DNA of 21,038 nucleotides from Dictyocoela muelleri (GCA_016256075.1 SDVU01000100.1:1-21038); one strand, 5' to 3'. Positions 9,713-17,352 are shown, numbered from the stretch's first letter. Made by a program: numbers and translations. Notes: generated from the letters alone by a model not told the origin.

Positions 9713-9839
9713 AATTGACTATTTAATTTAAAATTTGAAATAAAAAATTTTTTAAAAAAATAATCAATTAAAATTCTTTAAGATCCATAGACAAACCTAT
9801 AATTTTAAGGAAATAAATTCCTATATATTTATCATAATT

Positions 9840-10090
9840 CAGTAAAATATTTTTTTAAATATTTTTTTTGTTATTGTTTTGCGAACATTTTCCATTTTCT
9901 ATATCCACGATAACTTTGCTAAGGTTATTTTCAACTATCGCATGTTTTTGTTTCAGAAACAACCATATTTCATATATCTCGGCTTAATTGATTAATGCAT
10001 GGATTTAACGAGAGATTCCAACCCTCTAAGACGTTATTCGTTTTCTTCAAATCCTTCATAACTCTTTCATAAACTTACCAGAACTTGCGT
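9840..10090 (-). pseudogene. MULE-3 transposase C-terminal fragment
   Basis: On the - strand, VYERVMKDLKKTNNVLEGWN is encoded leftward from about 10074. A Trp codon sits at 10078-10080 and the Trp of LEGW is at 10018-10020. This matches the W-x-V-x-x-R...TNN-x-LEGWH signature of MULE-1 and MULE-2. After a frame change, IWLFLKQKHAIVENNLSKVI continues the C-terminal tail, comparable to the tail of MULE-2. A stop codon follows the first Trp, and shifts make the fragment non-coding. The core upstream is missing, where a hairpin element begins. Confidence 0.75.
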
Positions 10091-10149
10091 TAATATATCA
10101 AAACTTCTGAGCATTTTCTTGAAATATATTTTCAAAAAGTATTTTTATA

Positions 10150-10890
10150 ATTTTGAAAAAAATCGGAACTTTCATCCTCCAAGGGAGTCAAAAAATAAAC
10201 CTTTGAAAGTATAGTATAAAATGTAAAAACAATGAATATGTAAAAAAATCCAAGATTCCTAGGAGCTTTTATTTTTTATAAGAGCTGAAATGATAAAAGA
10301 TGCGTTGAATCCTCACAAAGAGAGGATTCAGCACAGGGACTGTTCTCGAAAGATGCCTACTATAAAGGGTCCCCCTTTGAGCAAATTTTTTTATATTTTT
10401 TTCAGATAAAATTTAAATTTTTTATTAAATAATTTAAATAATTTTTAATTCTCACTTTAATTAGAGACCTCACCTCTAGAAAAAAAAATATCGTAAACAT
10501 CGACATATGGATTTAGCAAGGGATAATAAATTTTCTTATAATCTCCTGAAATGCCATATTTTGTAGTTTACGACATTTTTTCTAGAGGGAAGGTCTCTTA
10601 GATAAGATATAATAAAAATATTATCTAATAATTTTAGGAGCATATGGGGAAGTTATTTTTAATTTTAAAGAATTGCTTTTCTTTCGAAAGATGTCTACCA
10701 AAATGTAGGCATCTTTCGTAAGAAGCCCCCTCAACACATCCTTTATTATATCAGCTCTTATAAAAAATATAAGATCCTCAAATCCCTGATTTTTTTTACA
10801 CATTATTTTTTTACATTTTTTACTCTACTTTTCTCGGGTTCATTTTTTTGACTCCCCCAGAGTAAAAATCATCTTTTTTAAAAAAAAAGA
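10150..10890. mobile_element. Large foldback element with nested hairpin
   Basis: The left arm (about 10150-10372) and right arm (about 10700-10890) are long imperfect inverted repeats. Both hold GGGAGTCAAAAAA (10183 on +; mirrored at 10844-10856), TTATAAGAGCTGA and GAAAGATGCCTAC (mirrored at 10705-10718). The left arm carries a small extra stem GAATCCTCACAAAGAGAGGATTC-like (10309-10331) absent from the right. The middle contains the separate hairpin at 10463-10598. No protein is encoded. It interrupts MULE-3. Confidence 0.7.
10463..10598. mobile_element. Short hairpin MITE nested in the foldback
   Basis: A near-perfect inverted repeat: AGAGACCTCACCTCTAGAAA at the left and its partner TTTCTAGAGGGAAGGTCTCT at the right. 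It then continues through ATCGTAAACATCGACATATGG, paired with CCATATTTTGTAGTTTACGA. The inner sequence ATATGG-TTTAGCAAGGGATAATAA is shared with the hairpin at 17353-17679 (ATATGGCATTAGCAAGAGAA), so both belong to one family. Confidence 0.7.
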
Positions 10891-10903
10891 ATATTTGGGT
10901 CTT

Positions 10904-10963
10904 GTTCAGAAAAATGTCTACTTTATAGTAAAAAAAAATTTCAAAGTAGGCACTTTTCTGAAC
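10904..10963. repeat. Stem-loop GTTCAGAAAAATGTCTAC / GTAGGCACTTTTCTGAAC
   Basis: Inverted repeat of 18 bp arms around an A/T loop. The arm resembles TCGAAAGATGTCTAC / GTAGGCATCTTTCG (10684-10718) in the adjacent foldback, so the same short stem unit occurs twice in this stretch. Confidence 0.65.
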
Positions 10964-11402
10964 AATAGCAGAATTTTTGATTTTTTTTTAAATTATTAAA
11001 TGTTCTTTATAAAACAAAAAATTTCACTTTATATCATAATTGATTTAATAATGATACTAAAAAATTCTTTTTTTTACAAAATAATAGAATTTTAAGACAT
11101 GTGAAACATTTTTTACAATGTAATAAAATTAAAATCTGATTTTAACAACTGTTAAAATGAAAAAAGTGAATTTATTGATGTTCTTCTAAAAAATTTATGA
11201 AAAAAAAATCTTATATTAGTTACGAAAATTAAAATTAAAAATATCAATTCCTGTTATATTAGGTTCTGACCGGCTTTCTGACACTATTCTTATTTCCATT
11301 CATAAGAGTAGAAGTAATAATTCTCATTTTGAATAAACAGAATATTCGAGATAAAAACAAATATACAATTATTTATATGTATGATCAAGTATATAGGCTG
11401 GG
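10964..11402. other. AT-rich stretch, nothing recognised
   Basis: Lies where the MULE-3 core would be expected. No catalytic motif was found on either strand by eye. Confidence 0.35.
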
Positions 11403-11462
11403 CAACGATTCGCCACTTAGTGGCGAAACGCCGCTTTTTTCGCCACCGATTTTTTAACTATT

Positions 11463-11634
11463 ATGAAACTTCAGACAATGGTTATAAAAGTGCAAAATGG
11501 GACAAGAAAGGCTGTTTTTGGTGGTAATGCATATGACAAGCACAAAAACGCGAAAAAAGTTCCGGGGATTGAGAATACAGAAAATGTAAAAATGACTTTG
11601 ACAGTGAAGGCGCCGTTTAACCACTAGTGATGAC
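11463..11634 (+). pseudogene. FLYWCH fragment, left arm
   Basis: From ATG at 11463: MKLQTMVIKVQNGTRKAVFG, then NAYDKHKNAKKVPGIE. In a shifted frame YRKCKNDFDSEGAV resembles the Y-W-x-C-x-x-x-x-C-x-x-x-A segment of FLYWCH fingers, with the second Cys replaced. It is homologous to the right arm (KAxLxxxxYxxHKxA...EYxKCKN pattern). Only the 5' part of a transposase; non-functional. Confidence 0.5.
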
Positions 11635-11699
11635 ACATCGCTAACGATATTTATATGAAATTTTGTATATAAACATTTGTTTTTATCAATTTTTTTCAT

Positions 11700-11883
11700 G
11701 GATGTTAGGCTTTTTTTATTAACACCAATTATAACCCGATGTCACAATCAATTTTTGCATTTCAGGTATTCACGTCTACCGGAAGTTGTTTCGTTCGCGA
11801 CTTTGTGATTGTTATATTTATACGAGACACAAAGCAGCTTTTATGGCATGATTTTCCCTTTATTACCATTGTCTGAAGTTTCA
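11700..11883 (-). pseudogene. FLYWCH fragment, right arm
   Basis: On the - strand, from ATG near 11883: MKLQTMVIKGKS, then in a shifted frame HKAALCLVYKYNNHKVANET and GRREYLKCKN. The shared MKLQTMVIK start and EYxKCKN segment pair it with the left arm. It probably belongs to the 5' end of MULE-3. Confidence 0.5.
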
Positions 11884-11927
11884 TAATAGTTAAAAAATCA
11901 GTGGCGAATCGCCGCTTAACGCCCATA

Positions 11928-12498
11928 TTTTTCTACCCATATTTTTTAATTGCCATTTTCAATCCTTATTTATTGTCCTTTATTTTTTAAACCTTATTTT
12001 TCACCTTTGTTGAAAAATAAGGGTTGCGAGACAACGGTTCAAAAATAAGTGTTTAAAAATAAGGGCTAAGAAATATGGGCTAAAATTTATAAAAAAAATA
12101 AGGTTAAAAAAATAAGACCGAAAGATAATGGATAAAAAATATGCGCTAAAAAATATGGGTTGTAAATGTTGGTTAAAAAAAAATAAGTGCTAAAAAATAA
12201 GTGCTAAAAAATAAGGGCTAAAAAATAAAGGCTTAAAAATAAGATTAAAAATAGTGGTTAAAAATAGGGCTAAAAAATAAGAGCTTAAAAATAAGATTAA
12301 AAATAGTGGTTAAGAATAGGGCTAAAAAATAAGAGCTGAAAAATAAGGACTAAAAAATTTGGGCTAAAAAAATAAGAGCTAAAAAATAAGAGCTGAAAAA
12401 TAAGGTTAGAAAAATAAGAGCTGAAATATTAAAAAATAAAAGCTAACAAATAAGAGGAAAAAATAGGGGTTCGAAAATAAGGGTTCTAAATAGGGTTT
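11928..12498. repeat. Foldback array of 14-15 bp GGGCTAAAAAATAA repeats
   Basis: The long right part (about 12010-12498) holds thirty or so degenerate units such as GTGCTAAAAAATAA and GGGCTAAAAAATAA. The short left part (11928-12000) has the unit inverted: CCCATATTTTTCTA, CCCATATTTTTTAA, CCTTATTTTTCAC. It is thus an asymmetric inverted array, like the GAATTC-repeat foldbacks but with a different unit. No protein seen. Confidence 0.7.
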
Positions 12499-12526
12499 AA
12501 GGTTCTACCACGACTTGGTTCACCTC

Positions 12527-12809
12527 TTTTGGAAATATAAAATGCTTGTGATCAAATATGGCATTAATAAAGCATAATAAAAAAAATTGTATAATCACTA
12601 GAAAACCTTTAATATACAATTAATTATTTATAATATTTTATATTTCTTAATTTCCAAAAATAGATGCTTTGCAGCTATTTTTGGAAAAAAGAAATAGAAA
12701 ATATTAAAAATAAATAATTGTACATTAAAGGTTTTCTAGTGATTTTACAATTTTTTTATTATGCATTATTAATGCCATATTTGATCACAAGCATTTTATA
12801 TTTCCAAAA
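12527..12809. mobile_element. Hairpin element, copy 1
   Basis: A nearly perfect palindrome about 280 bp long, centre near 12671 (ATAGATGCTTTGCAGCTAT). The arms run from TTTTGGAAATATAAAATGC, through TTGTGATCAAATATGGCATT, and back. Homologous over its whole length to 13881-14159, including the loop. Confidence 0.85.
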
Positions 12810-12817
12810 GGGGGGTA

Positions 12818-12862
12818 AAAGTTGTGTCAGACAGTTATCTTTGCTTTAAAAAATTTTTAAAT
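12818..12862 (+). repeat. Inner inverted repeat of the Merlin element, left
   Basis: GTTGTGTCAGACAGTTATCT and TTGCTTTAAAAAATTTTTAA pair with the reverse complement of 13815-13860 (GTCACACAGTTATTTTTGCT). These may be the original Merlin ends before the hairpins arrived. Confidence 0.6.
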
Positions 12863-12870
12863 TTTTACCC

Positions 12871-13745
12871 CATGTTAAAACGTATAAAACGACTTAAGGA
12901 TCACGAATTTTTTAATTTAATATCTACAAATGAAAATATAATACAATTACTAACCTGTCTTTGGAACAATTATTCCGGATAAAATTTGTAAAAAATGTGA
13001 AAAGGTAATTAAAATTAAAAAAAGTAATAATTATATTTTGGGAAAGGCGTGGAAGTGCAGTAGATGTAAAAATAAATATAGTTTATTAGGGCATTGTTCA
13101 TTATCTGAAATTAAAGCTACGCCTTTCGTCGTCTTGAAATTTGCTTATTATTTTTATTCAAAAGTGCACTTTACATATAAATATGTTCTGGAAAATTGTG
13201 GGATAGGTGAACTGTTATATTCAAAATAAATCAAATTCTTTAGAAATAAAATTTCTGATTATGTTAAACAAAACAAAAGGCAACTTGGCGGAATTCTAAA
13301 GGAAATACAAATTGATGAAACTTTTTGGGCAAAAAAATATGGGATCGAAATATAGGTAAACCAGTATGGATATTTGATGCAGTGGAAAACAAAAGTGATT
13401 ATTGTTACGTTGAGGTAGTTAAAGATAGGAAAATATCCACACTATTGCTTATTATACAAAGAGAAATAAAAAGCAAATCCTACATTGTCTCAGATTAATG
13501 GTACGCCCATAATAATATTAATAATTGTTTACATGATCAGGTAAACCATAGTGAGTATTTCGTAGATCCTATAACGAAAGCGCATACCGAAAAATTTGAA
13601 AACTTATGGATGCATCTATAAAGATAAAGCATTATAGCTATGTCATCAATATTGATACACTTCCTGATTATTTAAATTATTCATGTTATTCAGAAATATT
13701 AAAGATATTGAATTTGCTGATTTTTTAGCAATAATTTTAAATAAA
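12871..13745 (+). pseudogene. Merlin (ISXO2/IS1016-like) transposase, broken
   Basis: DDE-type transposase of the Merlin family. Start chosen at ATG 12871, directly after CCCC, giving MLKRIKRLKDHEFFNLISTN. A frame change near 12955 leads to DKICKKCEK and then KAWKCSRCKNKYSLLG: two C-x-x-C knuckles forming the N-terminal zinc ribbon. After a further shift near 13225 come KEIQIDETFW (first catalytic Asp near 13314), VWIFDAVENKSDYCYVEVV, REIKSKSYIVSD (second Asp, next to a stop), VNHSEYFVDP (13541-13570) and HTEKFENLWMH (13583-13615), the family's acidic C-terminal motif. About four to five breaks. All hallmark motifs survive, so it is only moderately old. Confidence 0.85.
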
Positions 13746-13814
13746 AATTAATTTTTTATATTGTCTTATATATTTCGTATTTAGTTTATGTTAAATGTTA
13801 TTATAAAATCTTAT

Positions 13815-13860
13815 TAGCTAAATTTTAATTTTTTTAAAGCAAAAATAACTGTGTGACCCG
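13815..13860 (-). repeat. Inner inverted repeat of the Merlin element, right
   Basis: AAGCAAAAATAACTGTGTGA mirrors 12818-12862 and is followed by CCCGACTTGG, which also resembles the outer end at 12508-12517. Confidence 0.6.
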
Positions 13861-13880
13861 ACTTGGTTTCCCCCCACACC

Positions 13881-14159
13881 TTTTGGAAATATAAAACTTG
13901 TGATCAAATATGGCATTAATAAAGCATTATAAAAAATTTGTAAAATCACGAGATAAACTAGAATATGCAATTATTTATTTATAATATCTTATATTTCTTA
14001 TTTCTAAAAATAGATGCTTTGCAACTATTATTGGAAATTAAGAAATATAAGATATATAAAATAAATAATTGTATATTCTAGTTTATCTCGTGATTTTACA
14101 ATTTTTTATAATGCTTTATTAATGCCATATTTGATCACAAGCATTTTATATTTCCAATA
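13881..14159. mobile_element. Hairpin element, copy 2
   Basis: Second copy of the 12527-12809 palindrome, centre near 14021 (ATAGATGCTTTGCAACTAT). Differences from copy 1 lie in the middle of the arms (TCACGAGATAAACTAGAATA against TCACTAGAAAACCTTTAATA), and they are matched on both arms of each copy. Confidence 0.85.
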
Positions 14160-14372
14160 TGGGGACAAGTCGTGGTAGAACCAGCTTTTGATGTAATTTG
14201 AGCAATCATTTTTTTGTTTACGTTTTTATTAGAATTTATAATCTGATTTTTTTTCATTTTAAAGGTACGTTATTTTTTTCTATAAATACCAAAAATTTAA
14301 TAAAAAAATATTTTTTTGTTTGAACTAATTTTTTTGTGATTTTAATTTTGTTAAAAAACGCGTTTTTTTTAA

Positions 14373-14423
14373 AACGCCTTTTCACAATGAAAAAAAAAAC
14401 GAAAGGCGTTTTTTTTCATTGTT
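14373..14423. repeat. Overlapping, competing stem-loops
   Basis: AACGCCTTT (14373-14381) pairs with AAAGGCGTT (14402-14410). ACAATGAAAAAAAA (14384-14397) can instead pair with TTTTTTTTCATTGT (14410-14423). The two stems cannot form fully together. Function unknown; poly-A/T composition makes chance formation likely. Confidence 0.4.
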
Positions 14424-14468
14424 GTCTTTATAATTTTAATTCTAATTTTTTTTATTTATTTTTTTATA

Positions 14469-15750
14469 TTAAATGTCACGAACTGTGGATGTCCAGAGCG
14501 GTTCAGTAGCGATAGTCAGAATTCCCGATAGTCAGAATTCCCAATAGTCGGAATTCCCAATAGTCAGAAAAAAGATTTTTAGATATTGCTTTAAAATTTG
14601 CACATCGAATAGGTTTTTTGCGAATTTTTTTCTCCATAAATAATATTTTTTTATATTTTAAAAAGATCTAAAATAAAAAAAACGATTTTTATGGTAAGAA
14701 GAATTTGCAAAATATCTCTTCGGTGGGGGGATTTTAAAGCAAGATCTAAGAATTTTTTCTGACTATTGGGAATTCTGACTATCGGAATTTTTACTATCGG
14801 GAAGAGACCAAAAAAAAAATCAAAAAAATCATTTTTATATAGAGGGAGAATTTTGTAGAGAATATCTTCGATGGGGATTTTGAAGCAATATCTTAAAATA
14901 TCATTTTTTTTCTGACTATCGGGAATTCTGACTATCGGGAATCTGACTATCGGGAATTCTGACTTTCGGGAATTCTGACTATCGGGAATTCTGACTATCG
15001 GGAATTCTGAATATCGGGAAGACACCGTCCAGAGTCTATGGGTGTTCACTTTTGCATAAAAGAATAAAAAAAATATTTACTAATTTTAATTTGAAAAATT
15101 ACGGTTTAATGAAATGATTTGTAATTAAAAAATTGTAATTTTAAATCTAAAATTGTTTTCAGATGTTATGTAAAACAATATAATAAGAATTTTTAGTTTT
15201 ACAACGGGTAATCACCACCCTAAAAAATCAGGAAATCACAATTTGTACGGGAAGGACACAACATTTTTATATTAAATTTACTTAGAATTAATACATAAAT
15301 TCTGTAAAGAAAATATATTTCTAAGAGCTCTGATATGATCTTGTTTAAAAAATCTCGTTTTTCAGGATTATTTGTTAATATTTATACACCAGAGCTTTTT
15401 AAAAAATAATTCCATTTTGAAGTTTTTATTTTGATTCTAAGTAAATTTAGCGCGAAATTTTTTGACCTTCTCGTATCAATTGTGATTTACTGATTTTTAG
15501 GTGCTGACTGCCCGTTGCAGAACTATAAATTCTTATAATTTTGTTTTTATATTTTAAATGTTATTTAATTTAATATTATTATGAATTTATAAATTTAATA
15601 AAAAATCCATCAAGTAATGATCAAAAATTCATGTTTGAAAATGAAAAAAAAAATTTTAAAATTTTAAATTATTTTAAATTATTTTTATTTCTAAAAATTT
15701 TTAGTGGACGCCCATAGACCCTGGACATCCATAGTCCCGTGACATTAAAT
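14469..15750. mobile_element. Outer foldback element
   Basis: Ends mirror each other: TTAAATGTCACGAACTGTGG plus ATGTCCAGAG on the left; CTGGACATCCATAGTCCCGT plus GACATTAA on the right. Once the nested insertion (14499-15026) is set aside, the left arm goes on at 15035 with TCTATGGGTGTTCAC, which pairs with GTGGACGCCCATAGA (15705-15719). Inner arms at 15178-15260 and 15455-15540 also pair (ACAACGGGTAATCACCACCC with GGTGCTGACTGCCCGTTGC). It is one long imperfect hairpin of about 750 bp before the insertion. No coding content. Confidence 0.75.
14499..15026. mobile_element. Nested foldback of 16-bp GTCAGAATTCCCGATA repeats
   Basis: Inserted into the left arm of the outer foldback. GTCCAGAG occurs at 14491-14498 and again at 15027-15034, a perfect 8-bp target duplication. 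The left arm has about four 16-bp units and the right arm about seven (TCTGACTATCGGGAAT). A non-repeat segment (ATGG-AAGAA...GGGGATTTTAAAGCAA-ATCT) appears three times: once inverted (14575-14640) and twice direct (14695-14755, 14845-14905). Each right copy is followed by a terminal-like end (GGGAAGAGACC at 14800, GGGAAGACACCG at 15016), so the right arm looks duplicated. A 132-codon open frame across it is only the translated repeat. Confidence 0.8.
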
Positions 15751-15950
15751 TATAAAAAAAGCTGTCATTTTGGTTATGGAGTTTCATTTTGATTCGTAAC
15801 AATATAAAGATAAGTTTGGAAATAAAAAGTCGACTAATCAATTATTTACACAGAAATGTAAATTTTAAAATCATTTTAGATCTATTGTTTTGAATAATAA
15901 AAATAATTAATATATATAGTAAGTATTAAACAATGTCACGTCGTTTATGG
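15751..15950. other. Spacer, nothing recognised
   Basis: Short AT-rich interval between the outer foldback and the hAT-like element. Confidence 0.4.
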
Positions 15951-16256
15951 CAGTGTTTTTGAACTTCTTTTAGCCCATGCACCCTAGCCGTAAAAAATTT
16001 TTGTTTGTCTCCGCTTTGCAAATCATTAGATATTTTAAAAAAATCATCAATTATTTTCATTTATTTAGGTAATTAATATATACAAAATACAATTATTATT
16101 TAATAAAAAAATTGACTCTGGTGTTTATCACGAAGAGATTTCATATTTTGTTTAAGTTTGTAGTTTCAAGACTTAGAACTTGAAAATCCAAATTACACAC
16201 CCCATGGATATCTAAATACCTCAAGGGTGTCGTAGACCCCGCGTTAGTAACACCTG
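15951..16256. mobile_element. hAT-like non-autonomous element
   Basis: Starts CAGTGTTTTTGAACTTCTTT followed by AGCCCATGCACCC, and ends GGGTGTCGTAGACCCCGCGT followed by TAGTAACACCTG. Ends of this style (CAG...CTG with CCCATGCACC and GTAGACCCC) are typical of hAT-derived short elements. Flanks GTTTATGG (15943-15950) and GGTTAAGG (16257-16264) agree at 6 of 8 positions, as expected of a worn 8-bp hAT duplication. No transposase inside. Length about 306 bp. Confidence 0.65.
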
Positions 16257-16410
16257 GGTTAAGGCCCTAGTTATTAAATATATTAAAAGAAAAATGGGCA
16301 GCTCGAAAATTTACGAAGGCATTTTCTCGGTTTTTTTTAGGCATTTTCCCGAAAAAATGCCGAAATTTTTTCAAAATATCAATTAAATTTAATTTTCGAT
16401 TTAAATGTTG

Positions 16411-16856
16411 ATCTGGTGTAAAATTCCCCCCCGTGTGGAAAATTTTACACCAGCTAAAAAGAATGAATTTTTTTATACCTCTGATGAAACCAATTGAATT
16501 ACAAGGAAAAATCAAAAGAAATGAATAATCTTGAATGTGTTTATTTTTTATTCGATAATAATTATTTAAATGAAAAATATTTTCGTTTGAAATGCAACTA
16601 TTCGAGTTCATTGCGTTGTTATAAAAGAAATTCCGATCTTTAGGTCTGGAGATGTTTGAAAAAAAAATGTATCAATTATAAAAAATACGTCTCAATATGA
16701 GCAAATAGTTTTTTTGAGAATTTACAATTTATTCGTTTTTTTTTGTTTTTTTGCTTTTTTGTTTTTTTTGTTTTTTTTTTTAATTTGCAAAAAAAGAATT
16801 TTTTGCTGGGGGAAATTTTACCCTAGCTACCATTGGGGGGAAATTTTACACCAGAT
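16411..16856. mobile_element. MULE-type MITE with hairpin-tipped ends
   Basis: Ends ATCTGGTGTAAAATTCCCCC (16411) and GGGGGAAATTTTACACCAGAT (16836-16856) are inverted copies. TAAATGTTG lies directly before the left end (16402-16410) and after the right end with one spare base (16858-16866), giving a 9-10 bp target duplication, the length typical of MULEs. Each tip is itself a hairpin: CTGGTGTAAAATT pairs with AATTTTACACCAG at 16443-16455, and a similar stem lies at 16805-16854. The interior holds a T-rich low-complexity run (16729-16790). No gene; an open frame on the - strand crossing the left end has no recognisable protein. Confidence 0.8.
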
Positions 16857-16866
16857 CTAAATGTTG

Positions 16867-17352
16867 TTTATTGATTTTTTTGTTAATATTTATGACCCTT
16901 ATGTAGATAATTAAATTAAATAAAGGTAAAAATTACAGAAAAATTATTTTATGCTAAATATTTATTTTAAGCATGGATGAAAAATCCTTGTCAGAGCTTC
17001 GTAAAACTCTAAATATTCTTGAAATTCTAAATTATCTACGTTTTTTCACTTTATTATCACGTTTTTTTAAATACAATTTCCAAATTTCATATTTTTGATT
17101 TTATTTCTAAGCCTTTTCTCTTCTGTCTGTAGTAAATTGATTGTTTTTTATAGGTGATTAGCTTATATTTGCGTATCATTGATTAAATGTGTGTGGTACG
17201 CTTCACAGCAGTTAGTAATGGTTAAAATGTCTGATTTTTACCCGTCATAAACAGACATTTTTTTATCTTAAATCAAAGTCTGCAAACGCACAAAATTACT
17301 ATTAAAATAATTTTAAAAACTGTCTAAACATTTATCGGTCCCTTTAATTTTA
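16867..17352. other. AT-rich stretch with one stem-loop
   Basis: No protein recognised. A 42-codon frame from ATG 16974 (MDEKSLSELRKTLNILEILN) is too short to support. The only structure is the stem-loop at 17224-17262. Confidence 0.35.
17224..17262. terminator. Stem-loop AAATGTCTG / CAGACATTT with T tract
   Basis: A perfect 9-bp stem around an 18-base loop, followed by a run of T. It resembles a terminator in shape but, with no gene beside it and a eukaryotic context, this role is doubtful. It may be the relic of another short element. Confidence 0.3.

Larger units (their letters stand above)
9655..11927 (-). mobile_element. MULE-3, decayed and interrupted (probable extent)
   Basis: A third MULE, pointing left. 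The hairpin-tipped end at 9655-9712 (GCCACATTGTGGCGAAACGA, then CGGATTTTTG and TTTCGCC) has the design of a MULE-1 end. Next to it on the - strand is a transposase C-terminus (9840-10090). The right limit is taken as the hairpin end near 11927, beside a - strand FLYWCH fragment. The middle is filled by hairpin elements (10150-10890) and unrecognised AT-rich DNA; the catalytic core was not found. The full span is inference. The C-terminus and the end are solid. Confidence 0.5.
11403..11927. mobile_element. Inverted pair of MULE 5' ends, each with a FLYWCH start
   Basis: The outer ends (11403-11470 and 11876-11927) mirror each other: both contain a small CGCC/GGCG hairpin and then GATTTTTTAACTATTATGAA and CTTCAGACAATGG on opposite strands. 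Both arms go on into short, diverged but homologous FLYWCH-like coding fragments facing inward. The piece therefore looks like two MULE 5' ends joined tail to tail, not like a simple deletion derivative with one 5' and one 3' end. Confidence 0.65.
12501..14182 (+). mobile_element. Merlin-type DNA transposon with hairpin elements in both ends
   Basis: The outer ends are inverted repeats GGTTCTACCACGACTTG (12501-12517) and CAAGTCGTGGTAGAACC (14166-14182). Just inside each lies a hairpin of about 280 bp, then a second inverted pair (12818-12862 and 13815-13860, sharing ACAGTTAT-TTTGCTTTAAAAAA), then the transposase. Either the two hairpins are part of the element's own complex ends, or the same MITE inserted near each end. 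No confident 8-bp target duplication at the outer limits. Confidence 0.65.

Noticed and set aside
14651-15049. Open frame of 132 codons on the - strand
   Set aside because: It is the translation of the 16-bp GAATTC repeat array (recurring PIVRIPDSQ); no stop arises because the unit happens to lack one. Not a gene.
16267-16611. Open frame of 114 codons on the - strand
   Set aside because: It crosses the left end and target duplication of the MITE at 16411 and shows no known motif.
16729-16790. T-rich run as a poly(A) tail of a retroposon
   Set aside because: Interrupted by G and C at intervals and located inside a TIR-bounded MITE; simple sequence is enough.
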